DNA from: Strobilurus pachycystidiatus
Lineage: Eukaryota > Basidiomycota > Agaricomycetes > Agaricales > Physalacriaceae
NCBI GenBank assembly: GCA_019915135.1
Contig: JAHLMK010000005.1
Span: 2,790,001 to 2,854,000 of the forward strand
DNA length: 64,000 nt
Reading direction: 5' to 3'
Below the pieces are notes generated by a model. The model was not told the origin of the DNA. It saw only the letters and a list, made by a program, of their open reading frames with translations, and searched no databases. Positions 33,621 to 45,628 of this stretch are shown piece after piece; the first letter of the stretch is position 1, and every line of letters begins with the position of its first letter. A program made the translations under genes and the position numbers.

Positions 33621-34271
33621 CTACCCGCTCGCCACACGCCTCCATACGTCCTGTCGCGCTTGGAGACCCTTCAGGAGTTTCCACAACACCTTCCGTACGG
33701 AAGGCATATAGACATTCAACACCTGCTCGCTCGGATCCTCCGCCAGACACCCCTCGAGCACTACGCGCAGCTCGGTGGGGATGCTATGTATGTCGCTGAG
33801 GTCTACGCCGCATGCAGCGAATGCGCGTACAACAGCATTGAAGTGTGTGCCAATCTCGACGTAGATGTCGGAGACGGTGGCTTCGGTGGCTTGGCCGCGC
33901 GACCATTGTACGAGGGCAGTTTGGAGTGTTTTTGTTGAGAGGAGGAGCGCTTGAACGGCAGGAGGGACGTCCGAGCTGGGCTGAAGTTGGGTTTGCGGTG
34001 GATGGTGGGTTTGGATGCGAATGTGGATGATGGGTTTCGGCGTAGAGTAACCAGACATGGTGTGGAGGTTATTGCCGATGTTCAGAGTGGAAAAGGAGCC
34101 AGGTTTATAAAGAGAGAAATGAAGCAGAACACGATGAGTAGTGTTTCGTCGGTGAGCAGGGACACTCACTTCATAGCCATTCGTCTGTGTAATGATGGAC
34201 ATTGATGGTGGTGGGGGAGGTTCATACTGATTATCATAGGCCTGGTGATGCTGATGATATGCGTGCTGCAT
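33621..34271 (-). CDS. Short protein with Bud6/Aip3 N-terminal domain
   Basis: The C-terminal ~110 residues (VPPAVQALLLSTKTLQTAL, QWSRGQATEATVSDIYVEIG, HFNAVVRAFAACGVDLSD, LPTVR-like MPSVRKVLWKLLKGLQARQ) match the N-terminal domain of the actin/formin regulator Bud6 (Aip3). Full Bud6 proteins are several times longer and carry a C-terminal actin- and formin-binding region, which is absent here. Two starts are possible. ATG 34271 gives 216 residues, with a TATAAAA-like box about 165 bp upstream. ATG 34058 gives 145 residues, with TTTATAAACC about 45 bp upstream. The His/Pro-rich extension between them is poorly conserved in style. The role may be polarity-related, or it may be a derived fragment. 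Stop at 33621. Confidence 0.7.
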   Translation of the reverse strand: MQHAYHQHHQAYDNQYEPPPPPSMSIITQTNGYEVSVPAHRRNTTHRVLLHFSLYKPGSFSTLNIGNNLHTMSGYSTPKPIIHIRIQTHHPPQTQLQPSSDVPPAVQALLLSTKTLQTALVQWSRGQATEATVSDIYVEIGTHFNAVVRAFAACGVDLSDIHSIPTELRVVLEGCLAEDPSEQVLNVYMPSVRKVLWKLLKGLQARQDVWRRVASG

Positions 34272-35972
34272 CGTGATTCCTGATCCGGTCTGCGCTGTGA
34301 TATATGAGATGAATGGGGAGCTGTTGCTTGTTGCTGCCAGTGATATATGAGATCGTGAAACGATGTCCCGCGTAGAGGCAAAAAAAAATGAATCCTTCCC
34401 GTGGTGGTATCTTCTGCGGTGGGTCGCATCGTTTTTATACCTTTTACCGCCTTCTCTTTCGGGCGAACAGCCACAAGCATCGCCCCTCAACCTCACTTTG
34501 CTCGTACATTTCCATACCCGGTCGTCTCCTCCGATGCGATGTTTCTGCGCGCATCACGGCGGCAACGACAGGATCATAGACCAAGATGCAGGACGAGGGC
34601 GAAACGAAGACAGGTTATGTAACCCTGACAACGGAACGGAAGGAAACATGACACATTGACATGACGTACTTATATCCGTTTCATTTTGGCACTCGCTTTC
34701 ATTCAGATCGTCCCCTGGCAATCACAGCACGCGTAAATCGCTGGCGTTCTCCTCTGCCTGGTGGGGACAGTCTTTCGATCAGTTGAGTAAAGATGGCGCT
34801 AGCCATCTCAGAACGATCAGGAAAATTTCGCTGCTGATGGACGCCTTTCATTGACCGTTTCATGGTAAGTACTACCTGAACCCAGGTCTGTCATGGCTGC
34901 TTCAAGTATCTGACAATCATCTGGATCGTTTGGCCCCCGTCAAAAGTCGCCTTGAAAGTCCCTGCTCGTTCTATTGTAACCCTCGACGTGTCGATAACTC
35001 CAGTCCCTGGAGCCCAGGGTACCTCGTTTCAAGGCAGAGATGTACTAATCAATGGAGATGCCTTCTGTCGCTGATAGGGCTGCTACTTGTACATTAGACT
35101 CAACTGAGGTCTGACATTCGACTGCAATGCGTCGCAATTTTTTTGAAGTGAGCAGTGCTTGCTTCCTGATCTGACATTATCCAGTGCACTTATCGGGACA
35201 GGGCTGGACCATCTTCATTTATCGCGCCCAAGGAAGTCCCGAAATTGTTGGTACAGACTCTTGAAACCTTTGTGCGGGCGTTCCGGGAGAATTGACGTGC
35301 CTCCCTACTATGAATCGCACTTTTCTTCCCTGCCAGTCGCCGCACGTCTGACTTTGAAGCAGTGATCGCGGCCGGAAACAACACGGTGACACTTGTGGAA
35401 GCTTGTGCGGCGCCAGTCTGAGTCTGACCGCCACTCAGCGGTCAGCTCTTCCAACCTTGCCACCGTGACGGTTCGTAATTACCATTCCTTTTGCTATAAC
35501 AGGACGTCAGAGATCCTGAAATCTTTCAAACGCAACTGGCCGGCGAACACGTTACTTTTCCTACCTACCATGTTCAATGTGGAGTTATTCGAGCTACTCG
35601 TCCCTACCACTGGCACTACCATTGCTCTTTACAAGTTCATTCATATTCATCCCAATCGTTATTTTCGGTGCAATGTCCGACACAAGGAAGCACTTCTCAA
35701 AGAGGTCTTCGGCCTGTTCATTCTTAACCAACTCATCGTTCCTATCAGCAACCGCCGCGAGCCGAATGTCGACCACCCACCTTTTACTCGCACGGTGCAC
35801 TGCTGTCGTCAAAAGTTTGGCGGTGATCCATGTCGGGTACCTGCGTCACTCCTTGCAGATAGTCCTTGTGAACCCACTCTACTCTTTGACGACGTCCCCC
35901 ATCCCGGGACACGTACAAGGATCAAAGTAAGAAACTAGAGTGTCTGATAAGATTTTCATTTCCTCAAGTACG
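34272..35972. other. Intergenic, no supported gene
   Basis: This is a gap of about 1.7 kb. The first 200 bp are the promoter and leader of the Bud6-like gene. The longest frame (35393-35938, +) overlaps others on both strands and matches no family I know, and its exon-like borders are weak. A decayed or rapidly evolving gene is possible. Confidence 0.4.
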
Positions 35973-37635
35973 CTACAAAGAATTTTTTAGCCACTGCTGT
36001 ACAGCACTCAAGCCACTATCCATTGACCAAGTGGCGCCGTCTTCAGTCGTCGCAATGCCAAGACATTGCCTGAAATACTCCTCCGTGAGAGGAAATTCGT
36101 CCCTCTTCCCCGTCCGCGTAGAGACGCCGGCTGAATCAATGCGTATTCTACTATGAGAAAGCACTTTCTTGATAGCCTTTTGCAAAGGACCCCAGCTCTT
36201 GTGGTGTGGCTGAACTGGCGGAGGGAAGCTGACTGAATAGTTCTTGAATGAGATCTGTAAGTCGTGCAGAACTCCCGTTTTCGAGGGCTGTAAGCTTTCC
36301 AGAAGCTGAACGGCCCAGGCAGCGCTGCTTCCGTACGGTCGCCACTCCCATACGTCGATGGTAAAGACGAGGCACCCAATCTTGGTGATGGGTAATTGCG
36401 TCTGCGTGATCGTTTCTTTGGCTAAAGACGGTGTTGTCAGTCGGGCGATCGCCACTGGAAGAAAACGAATGCGTACAAGGGCGTAGATCCTCTAGCCACA
36501 AATTCAACCCACCTTCATGGGCTTGACCGGAGGCATTCTCAATGAGATCGCTGATCCTGCGAATGAGCGCAGGTGTGGAGGCGCCTTGGGTAACATGTAG
36601 AAGGCTCAATTCTTTGGGAGCATGCGCCCTCGATCCCAAGATGTCGAGGAGTGCGTGGTCTGATTCCGTCACAGGGCCTATCCTCAGAGTGCGAATAATC
36701 GGATTCAGAGGTGCTTCGTCGAAGATGCGAGACTTGCCGCTGCTATCAAAGCAGTGCGTGAACTCTAGTGGTACATAGCTCCTCAGTACGGCAACCGGTG
36801 CCGGAATGAGATTGTCCGCTGGAATAGCTGTATGGCTGGACACCTTCGTCGCTCCTGGTGCCATGATGACAGGTATGATGGTCTTGCCCTGTATGCCGCA
36901 CACGTCTAAGCGAAAAGCGACATTGGGCAACGTTATGCCGACTCTCCTGGCCTTGTCGAGTGTGACGGCTTTGAGCGTGGAACCGGGCACAGTCAGCTGA
37001 AGGAGGTCGGTGTAATATTTCATGTACGACTGGAGGCCTTCCAGATTCGTCGGCTTGAGAATACCCAGCTGCTGGAGGAAGAAGTCTGACGGCACCTCGT
37101 CGGTGAGCCCGCTGTCGAACTCGGGAATGGTCAGGCCCGAGAAGGAGAAGACCTCCAATGCCCCAGCGCTCTTCAGCATATCGAATAAGACACTCTTATT
37201 CAAACCGCATTCGTTTAGGTGTAAGACCCGAAGCGGGCAATGCGCTAAATTTCGGAGCCATGGCGCTTTCCGGGGGAAAGACACCCCATTGAGCGCCAGA
37301 GTCTCGAGGTTGGGAAACGCGGTGAGGAGTGTCTCGAGCGCGGCCTCATACGATCGTCCACCCTGCTTGTGGTCATGAAGTCTGAGCACTTTGATGTAAG
37401 GCGCCATGAAGTTTTTGCGCTCGAGGATTTTCAGAAGCTGCCGAAGCTTCCTCGAGTTGATCGCACCAAGACGAGTATCGAAGATCAGACTATTCACCAT
37501 CTTGGGGCGACAATAAAGCAAGGTTTGTGATGAGACTGAGGACATGGCTCGATGAGATCTCGAGTCAGATATCATATCCATGATGCGTTCCAGTACATGG
37601 CGCGGAAGAATAGGAAGGTCCTTGGAACGATTCAT
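35973..37635 (-). CDS. F-box-like/leucine-rich hypothetical protein
   Basis: The start is ATG 37635 (MNRSKDLPILPRHVLERIMD). The LPILPRHVLERIMDMISD segment has the spacing of an F-box start, although the second half is weak. The body has leucine-rich segments (FPNLETLALNGVSF, LRVLHLNECGLNKSVLFDML) and then mixed sequence. A 59-nt intron (about 36450-36508, GTGGGT..TTCCAG) joins QAHE to VAIARLTTPSLAK. The last exon ends WLKNSL with the stop at 35973. Reading through the intron instead gives a longer frame in the wrong phase down to 36151, which I reject. The length is about 535 residues. The function is unknown beyond possible protein binding. Confidence 0.7.
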
Positions 37636-38245
37636 TTTGACATGAGATGTTTGAAATCGAGCGCACTCACAACTTCCTGGTAGATGCAGTACATAGTAGG
37701 GATAGTTAGAGCGTGCTGGGAGTAGATGAGGATGGTCTTGTTCGAGCCGGTCCTTTAAGAGAGTGAGGAACAATAACTTCTAGTGGACAATAACTGAGCC
37801 CATCCATCAAAAGTCGCTCGATGATCGTCACTAACCCACGACACTGCCTTGTTGTCTTTGTGCGCCTCATGGAAACGGATTCGACAACTACCAAGATGGG
37901 AAGAAGGCAAAATTTAGGTCCTTGTTGGTGTTCATCCCAAATTGGACAATGCCATCACCGGCGATACAACCAGCCACTTGTCGTCGCGAACAAGTAACTC
38001 TGTAGTCTCCCAACTCATGAAAGACATCTAGGCGTCGTGTCAGTAATATCGATTCAGATACTTATCTGCCCACCCACCTCAAACCGACACTAAACTTCCC
38101 ACACCCCACGCCACAATGTTGAGTGCTATGTTCGTAAAGGCGTAAACAAAGTCGTGCGACAAAGATTAACAATAAACAGTGTAATAAGTAAGTCCGTCCC
38201 ATAATAGTCGAGTGATATATACTAGGATTCCAAAAAAAGTCCGCA
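37636..38245. other. Intergenic, no gene seen
   Basis: About 610 bp hold the upstream region of the leucine-rich gene and the 3' flank of the RhoGEF gene. Short frames only. Confidence 0.45.
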
Positions 38246-41024
38246 TTATCCATTGACCCCAACCTTCTTCCCCAATAGCTCACTAAGCTTCCCCGCAGCA
38301 GCTCCTCTACCCAAGTCTTCATTCCCATCCTGCACGTGTACACGGCTACCATTGTGCCCCAGCACCAACGAGAAGCGCTTCGTCCTCGTCGCATGCCCCA
38401 TCCTACTCCCCATCACACCTTCATGGGCATGGACCTGCCCACTCCGCGTCGTCACGCTCGTCGTTTGCAGCGCCACCGCCGGAAGGGAAAACCGCTTATT
38501 TCTCCTCGCAGTATCCTCCCTCCTCGCCGGGGGAGACAAGTCCTCGTCACCCAGATTGATGCTATGCCGTTTACTCGACGCGAGCGAGGTGGAGTCAGTG
38601 GTATCGATCGTGGTCGTATCATCCTCCTCCTCGACGGGAGAGGTGAGGTCGAACCGACTGTGATCGTGATCCTGGAAGTCCTCGAGGATCTGATGGTAAC
38701 TCCGCGGGCGGGAAGGTGGAGATCGCAAGAGGCGGGCGTCGTCTCGGATGTCTATGGCCATGAGGGATTGGGGATTGTGGTTTGAGAGGAGGGATGGCAT
38801 GGAAGTGCAGAATGGTAGACTGCCGAGGGATCCGATGGTGTTTGAGCCGCCGGCGTCTGAATGAGCCGCGCTCTCGCTGTCCAGTACAGGAAAGACAGTC
38901 TCGTAGCACGCATTGCAAGCCCGAGCAGGCTTGCTCGATTGCTCCTGTGTATTGGGATCTGCGATGAAGAAAGTCTGCAATATATCAGCAAAATGATCTT
39001 TATTGTGATGGAAAAGAAACGAACCCGTTCAGAACAAGCAGCACAAACACATCTCCCACACAACCGACAATGATGCCTTCTTCTCCTCCAGCCAAACGAC
39101 CGACTGCACCTCATACACCCCGCCGCCTTCTCATCCGGTATCCAGATCGCCGGAACAAAATGCTCCACCCACCCCCTCTTTTCCTTCTTCTTCTCTTTCA
39201 CATCAGGAGCGAACGGTAACGCCTGCAGACTGAGTCGAATATGCTTGTTTGATGACGAGCTCGTCAGCGTCGAATTTGGGTTGGTGATGTTCAGCGACAT
39301 CAACAGTTGCCCCTTCGCTTGCCGAATCGCCTCACACCACTCGTCCCTCTCTTCTTCCGTGTCCGCGTAGATGACGAAACTCCCCTCAGGACTCATAACC
39401 TCGAAACGCCGCTCCTCACCAAAGTCACGCGCGGGGGTGACCACAACTTCCAGGTCGACAAGCCCAACACGGCCTTTGAAGGTGTACTTCTCATCTGCAC
39501 CACCGGCGTTGGCTGCGCTCGCATGCCGCTTCAACGCAGCAGGCGGACTCTTTCTCCTCGAAGGTGGGAGCACACTTCGGCTCTTCGATGCACTGTGCCC
39601 AAAGCGCGACCGCAAACCCTGACTAGGGAGCTCCGCCTCGCTCTTGCTACGCGTTCGAACCATGACTGGACGGATTGGGCGCTTCATGGGCGAGTCCCCT
39701 CCTCCACCGCCAGCACCGCCATTTCCCCAACCCATATTTATCCAACTGCGCTCCGAATCCTCATTGGCCAGCCAGATAAGACAGTCGGAAAAAAGCAAAA
39801 ACTCGCGATCCCGTGCCGGCTCGCTGCGTTCAATTTGGAAGAGGGTATCCCGCTTGAGAAGTGTACGGCCGGGGCTGATCAGCTGGAAGGGCAGATTGGG
39901 AGTCGACCTTTGAAGCGCGAGGAGGGAAAGTGTTTGCGCGTGGGTGTGGAGGGATGAATTTAAGGATTGCGTGACTGTACTTAATGTTAGCCTCATTCGA
40001 AGAGGAGGAAGAGCGTAATCGTACTTTTGGAAACAAGAGTGTGCACCGCTACAAGCTGAGAATGTTCAGCTGCGTCAGATTGGGTGCAATCAATGAGATC
40101 CTTCAATAACAGAAGGTAGCGAGGACAGCGCTGGACAATCGTAAGGAGCCAATCTCGAAGTTTGAGTTTGCCGCATCGAGGGTCTGCCTCTTGAGCTCTG
40201 ACAAAACTGGCAAAGGCGGGGCTGTATTGTCCGCTGGGGTTGTCGGGTATCAATAGGTTGGTCATCGACGCCAGGGTAGCCGGAAAGGCTGTGACGAACG
40301 GCGTATATAGAGAGAGATATGGGAAATGTGAAAGGAGTATAGGTGAGAGAGGCGCATCAGTATTCGACGGGGATGAGGGAGTGGGGAAGAGGTGGGTCGT
40401 TAGTGATGAGTAAAAGGCTCGGTGTAGATTCCATATGTCAATGAAGTTAGAGAATATAGACGTGAGGGCGGAGCGATCCAGTAGAGGTTGAGATGTTTCG
40501 AGAGATGCAATGATTGGCGTCAGAAAGTGCTGTAGGCACGATTAGCCTCATCCTCGGAAGTTATAGACAACTTGCCGTATATATCAGCTCAAGGCCATCG
40601 ACATACGCTCGTTCCGTCTCGTAAAATTCTTGAATAATCTTGCGTCGTTTCGTTTCGTGAGGGTCCGGTAGCATGCTCCTCCGATTCATCCTCTTTCCTG
40701 CGTCTGGCGAAAGAGGCTTGTTCTTCCTCGGCGAGTTCGCATTGCGCATGACGGCAGGGATTGGCGATGATCCGTCCTCAGGAAGGGAATCAAAGGATGC
40801 TACGCTGACGACGGATTGTCGGTGGATCAAGGACGGTGTCGTAGGGAGGGAAATACGCCGGAAAGGAAGGTATGGAGGCCGGGCGTGAGGACGTGGTCGT
40901 GCAGAGGATGTGGACGGATCAGATGATGGGAAAGCTACGCTTGACGCAGATTCTGTGCATTTATTTGAGTCAAAGGACAAAAGCGCGTCATGGACCAGTG
41001 GAATGGTGACTCACGGGCATCCAT
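38246..41024 (-). CDS. RhoGEF with DH, PH and FYVE domains (FGD-like)
   Basis: ATG 41024 lies in a tiny first exon (ATG GAT GCC C). A GTGAGT intron of about 64 nt leads to QSASSVAFPSSD, because the long frame itself has no early ATG. The Ser/Pro-rich N-terminus (PSLIHRQSVVSVASFDS) precedes the DH domain (RKIIQEFYETERAYVDGLEL; KLRDWLLTIVQRCPRYLLLL). A split PH domain follows (RTLLKRDTLFQIERSE; FLLFSDCLIWLAN; SFVIYADTEEERDEWCEAI). The FYVE zinc finger is RCSRSFGWRRRRHHCRLCGR, VCAACSERVRFF, and after an intron ARACNACYETV. The basic R-R-H-H-C-R core of FYVE is intact, so binding to PI3P on endosomes is expected, with exchange activity for Rho/Cdc42. The Ser-rich tail ends at 38246. The gene is complete. 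Confidence 0.88.
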
Positions 41025-41772
41025 TATTGCAAATCGCCGTGCGGGCTGAACGAGTGTCTAAGATGAAGGAAGGAGTTGCGTCTTTGTGCTCGACAATGTC
41101 AGGCAGGAAAGCGAAAGAAAGTGGTATGTATCGGAACTTCGCTGTTGTCAATGCCCGTGAGGCAATGTCAAGCATTCCCAAGCAGAGTAAGCGGAGGGCA
41201 AAGCTGCAATGAAATGGCGATGTCGCGATCGGTACCCGCAACGACTCCGACCAAGGGGAAACAGCGAATTGAACGTGGGTGGATGACGGAAGGAGAACGC
41301 CGCTCGTCGTGCTGCACAGTGACGACGACGTTGATGGCGGTCGAGAGCAAGAGCACGATAGACGGCAAATGTGCTCGGCTTCTCCCGATGACTTTGACGT
41401 CACCCACACAAAGCCTTACTGACTAAGTACTTGGTAGAACTAGTGTAGTAAGTACGCAGTATAATCGAGCTCTTGCAGTAAACTCTACATGCTATGAGGC
41501 CCAGATTTAAACAGACACGACTCCGTCTATATCAGTATCTAGAGTAAGTATGCCTAGCCGCGTCTGTCGAGGCAAAGAAGCGTTGGCGTTCTCGTCGGTT
41601 CAATTGTTATCACGCCATTTGCCGCCGTCCGGCAATTCGCTCCTTCCTCTTGACCATCACTGAGCGCTGTCAACGCCTCTTCATCACCGTTCATCAACTC
41701 GAGTAAGAAGCCTATGCGTCCGCTTTTCGACCCCTGATCATGTCATTAGTCTTGTAGCGTTGTTCTACATAA
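41025..41772. promoter_or_regulatory. Divergent intergenic region, RhoGEF/F-box
   Basis: About 750 bp lie between divergent genes. Open frames at 41011-41426 run on both strands and look like chance. No clear core promoter motif was picked out. Confidence 0.35.
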
Positions 41773-43419
41773 ATGACCTCAAGTGTTGGACATGAACACA
41801 ATACATATACATATCAAGGTCATGCACCTCCTTGCCTGGCCGAGTCGTTCGGGAAGGACGCGACAATCTCCCACATACATTCACTTCCCTCCGAGGTTCT
41901 GTCAGAGATCTTCCTTGTGTTCGTCACCCAACGCAGGGAAGAAGCCTCCAGAATCCTCATGACAGAATATCCCGTCAATTCTTGCAATAGGGCTCTGAAC
42001 ACAATCATGTCGGTCTGCAGCCTTTGGATGTGCACAGCTGTAGCCGATCCACGCCTATGGACTCTCGTTGGCGTGTCCTGCCGAGATGTGTGCTATCGCC
42101 CGTGGCGCGATACAGAGCCAGGACTCCGATATGCGAACTACTGGCAGACGTGGGAACGCCGCCTCGAGCGCGCGGGGTCCTTGCCTCTCTCAGTCAAATT
42201 TGATCTGGTATCTTCGCCGGGGGTTTGTGGGCCAGATCACGATATTGATCGCGCGCTTCAGGCGATGTTGCGTCTCATCCCGCGCGCGGCTGACCTGAAT
42301 ATCAATCTTATACTCACCCATCTCAAGTCTCATGTGCTCCTAGTAAACAATTGGCTTTGGGAACTCCGGACATTGGAACCATCAGGCGTTACACGTACGG
42401 CAAAGATCTCGACTGAAGGATCTGACTACATCATAGGACAGAGCCACTGGCGCTCCCTATTTTCCGTCAACACCGCACTGGAGGAGCTCGATCTGGATAT
42501 TGACCTGACGATAATTGGATTTTCGAGTCCTAGTCCTGATAAAACAGGCTTGCGTTTCTTCAAGGAGCTTGTTGTTCCGGGATGCGGCAGGACACTACTT
42601 TCTCTCTCTTCCGCACGCATGGATGCTATGCAGATGTCGTGCCTACTCCTGGGCGCCCCTGTCCTACAACGCCTGCACGTCAAGTACCTCTCCTGCGACA
42701 GAGGTGACGCCAGCGCCACTCCCTGGCTTGTGTTGCATAGGTCTCTTCGCACACTTTGCGTGGCTTTTGGAACGCCTCTTTCATCAGAGCAGGACATATT
42801 CGTGTATCTCACGCTCCCTGTCCTGCAGATCCTCGAATACTCCGTGTCCAATCCTGACAAGGTGCCTTGGCCCTCTGCGCAGATTGTTGAATTCTTCGAA
42901 CGCTCCAGTCCCCCACTCAGACGTCTCCATCTGTCACCTATCACAGATTATGAGGTGTTTGAGCGCCTTATGCCGCTTCTCGACTCCTTGCCATCTTTAC
43001 GTTTCAACGGAATAGCAAACAGCGATAACAACATCTCTGACAGATGTCTCGCCATGTTGTCGTTTGCGCTGCCGGCGTTGGAAAGTCTGTCGGTGACTAT
43101 TGTGCCGTCGCAAATGGCGGCGCTTTGGCGCGCCCTCGAGGCCCGCCGACTTCGATTTCTGGAGTTGAGCGTGGTGCAGCTCAAGTGCGTCGACATTTGC
43201 ATCAATGTCCCCTTGGAGCGGGATAAGTATACTGGGAGGTATGACTGGTTCGACCGTGGAGGAGACCAGCCCCCAATTGTTCCAGGAGATGATGTAATGG
43301 AGAGCTTTCGACAATTGCTCAAGCCACTGGTGGATGATGGCTTGAATGTGAAGGTGTCTCCTTATCACTACGCTAGAGCCTCGGAGCGTGACTATGATGA
43401 TACTTACGACTCGGACTAG
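41773..43419 (+). CDS. F-box/LRR-like protein (pair 1 of F-box/kinase array)
   Basis: This is a single open frame of 548 residues from ATG 41773. The F-box is IHSLPSEVLSEIFLVFVTQR followed by IMSVCSLWMCTAVADPRLWT. The rest is a leucine-rich solenoid (ALEELDLDIDLTI, LQRLHVKYLSC, LRRLHLSPITD, LESLSVTIVPS) ending in an acidic tail. It converges on the kinase-like gene at 43528-45628 with 108 bp between stops, the same arrangement as the two F-box/kinase pairs further right, although its sequence is distant from those F-box genes. A role as substrate receptor of an SCF ligase is inferred. Confidence 0.87.
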   Translation: MTSSVGHEHNTYTYQGHAPPCLAESFGKDATISHIHSLPSEVLSEIFLVFVTQRREEASRILMTEYPVNSCNRALNTIMSVCSLWMCTAVADPRLWTLVGVSCRDVCYRPWRDTEPGLRYANYWQTWERRLERAGSLPLSVKFDLVSSPGVCGPDHDIDRALQAMLRLIPRAADLNINLILTHLKSHVLLVNNWLWELRTLEPSGVTRTAKISTEGSDYIIGQSHWRSLFSVNTALEELDLDIDLTIIGFSSPSPDKTGLRFFKELVVPGCGRTLLSLSSARMDAMQMSCLLLGAPVLQRLHVKYLSCDRGDASATPWLVLHRSLRTLCVAFGTPLSSEQDIFVYLTLPVLQILEYSVSNPDKVPWPSAQIVEFFERSSPPLRRLHLSPITDYEVFERLMPLLDSLPSLRFNGIANSDNNISDRCLAMLSFALPALESLSVTIVPSQMAALWRALEARRLRFLELSVVQLKCVDICINVPLERDKYTGRYDWFDRGGDQPPIVPGDDVMESFRQLLKPLVDDGLNVKVSPYHYARASERDYDDTYDSD

Positions 43420-43527
43420 TACCAGATGCAACAATATGTAGATACAGATAGCTTCAGTTGCTGCTGTAGGAGATTTCGGACCATACTTTGTTCAGGAAAA
43501 ATCACTAAGTTGAATCAAGAACCGTGT

Positions 43528-45628
43528 CTATACTAGCAGGTTAGCTTGATGAAGATCATCCTTTCCGATGATGCCTTTCTGGTCAATATATTCTCCCGAT
43601 AGAAACAATTCCATCCGCTTGAGTTCATTCTCATAGTCAATCTCTGATGCGCGGAAGCTGCCACGGTCGAAGTCTACAATCGACGTTTGCCCAAGGCCAT
43701 CCACCATCATGTTCCACGATCGGATGTCGCGGTGAAGTACACCTGCGCGATGTATAGCCTTGATCGTCCGCATCAGTTGCTTCCTACGGAGTCTTAGTCC
43801 CAACCAATATGGTAATGGAAGCAGCCTACCTCTGCGGTGCTGGCAACATTACTCTGCGCTCGGAGTCCATTTTCGTACCCAATGGCTGCCCGGCGTTGCT
43901 CAGAACAAGGATGGCAGTCGTCTCGTCTTCATTCTCGTACAACCCGTAAAGTGTCGGCACGCCATTCACGCCGCGTTCGCGTAGGTGAATGTAGACACGG
44001 TGCTCGTGCTTAAGCCGTTCAACCTTCCCTGGGTCATCAGCGACCTTGACAACAAAAGGAGAATACGGCTGTTCCTTGAACTGCGACGGCATTGGATCAA
44101 ATCTACCTCTGAACACCTCTCCGACCGCCCCAGAGCCCATGGGCGCATCAAGCACTATACTAACATAATCACCAGGCTCATATGCAGGCTTTCGTTGTGT
44201 CTGTGGTGCCCAGAGAACGGTCGGTGCCGGCGAGTCATAAGGTCCGAACCTAAACGACAGAGCTATTACTGGCGACAGTGAGAGACATCGCGACGTAACC
44301 TGGACCAAGTTTAGATTGATACAGAGGAAAAGAGTATTTCGGTCTCACCAAATCGCGGTCAGCCATTCGATGTTTCTTCTTCTCGAGCTTGCGACGCTTC
44401 GATGGAACTTTGGATCTACCATCGAGCTGTTCAATTTTACGCCGTCTTCTTGGCACGTACTGTGCCGACTCTGCAGATGATTCCAGTGACGGTAAACGGT
44501 CCAAGGCATCTTGTACTGCCAAGACGTGGAGGGCCGCATAGAGACGCCCAAATGCTGGGTCCGTACACGACCGTACATCAACAAGGTCTGATAAGTACAA
44601 CGTTTGGCGTTCCCTGTGGCGAATACCGATGCGCATATAGTTGCCACAGTCAAAGACTATGACCGAAGTGTCTAGGTGAACGGCGCTGATCCAAGCCTGT
44701 ACATCATCAGCCACACGACTAGAAAAGGATATCCAGAACTTACTTTTTGGATGTAGTCGCGTGCAGCTGGTGTGTATGTCGGGAACAGGGAAGCTGGCGG
44801 CTTACGTGGCGTGATAATCCCGGGGTATTGGCCACGTTTGTTCCTCAAAGGATGCGCCTTGACACGAGTGCTCCTCCGTGGCTCGTCGTGCTTTGGTAGC
44901 GGCCAGAGCCCTTTCGGAGCGTCGGGAGGGGGAATGCAATGGGATGGGGGATTCGTGCAGTCAGAGTCGCATCTCCACGGGAATTCAGGCTCCTCCGCAA
45001 GTCCCGTCATATCTCGAAGAACATCGTGTGCGTCTGTGCACATAAACATGCCGGCGATGATACGAGGCGCGTGCTCAAGTAGTCTCACACGGAGTAAACG
45101 TGTTTTCCTACTGAGAGGCTCCTCTAGGAAACGTTCACGATCCAAAGAGAAGAACGACAGCGCCTTGGTTTGATGTACGTAGTCTTCAGCAAGCAGATGC
45201 GGTGCAGAGCACTGGTCCCAACCGAGATATGCCCATATGTCAGGCTGTTTAGGATGCAGGACGACCCTGGAAGCAAGTTGACTGGTAGTCATTCCAAGGA
45301 TGTCGTTCCGTTCTCTAAATACCCCCTCCGCATCCGAAGTTGGCTCGCTTTCAAAGGACGTACCCAGTGCAAAGGTTGACCTTGGCTCCAGCGCGTCAAA
45401 GAGATGACTCCACGTGTCAAGCGAGGTGGAGAGATTGGAAGGAAGGTTGGGCAGGATAACCAATTTTTTCAGGATGAGTCCATTCGGTATGTGGCGATCC
45501 AGAAGATGCAACGGGGGAGAGGGAACGGGGAGCTCGACCTCAGAGTGTCGCTCTAGCGGTGGAGGATTGAAGTCGAAGAGAATCTCGCGATGATTTTCAG
45601 TGTCCTCGAGGGTAGCGCGGCGTGACAT
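43528..45628 (-). CDS. Atypical protein kinase, family member a
   Basis: The start is ATG 45628 (MSRRATLEDTENHRE). The N-terminal module of about 320 residues is shared by all members here: LLDRHIPNGLILKKL, VVLHPKQPDIWAYLGW, PPPDAPKGLWPLPK. A second module follows (VHLDTSVIVFDCGNYMRIGI, ERQTLYLSDLVDV). The compact kinase fold has the glycine loop MGSGAVGEVFRG, the VAIK-type lysine in PFVVKVADD, the catalytic loop VLHRDIRSWNMMVD, and DFD in place of DFG (SIVDFDRGSF). Only about 40 residues follow, so the C-lobe is minimal. Catalytic residues are intact. Three introns. It resembles mushroom-expanded FunK1/AgaK-like kinases in style, but assignment needs a profile search. Confidence 0.8.

Noticed and set aside
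35393..35938. Open frame of about 180 codons on +
   Set aside because: Overlapped by comparable frames on both strands, no recognisable domain, and its first codons are not supported by a clear promoter or exon border.
36151..36450. Longer continuation of the leucine-rich gene without splicing
   Set aside because: The unspliced frame ends in low-quality sequence, while a standard 59-nt intron joins a well-composed C-terminal exon in another frame ending at 35973.
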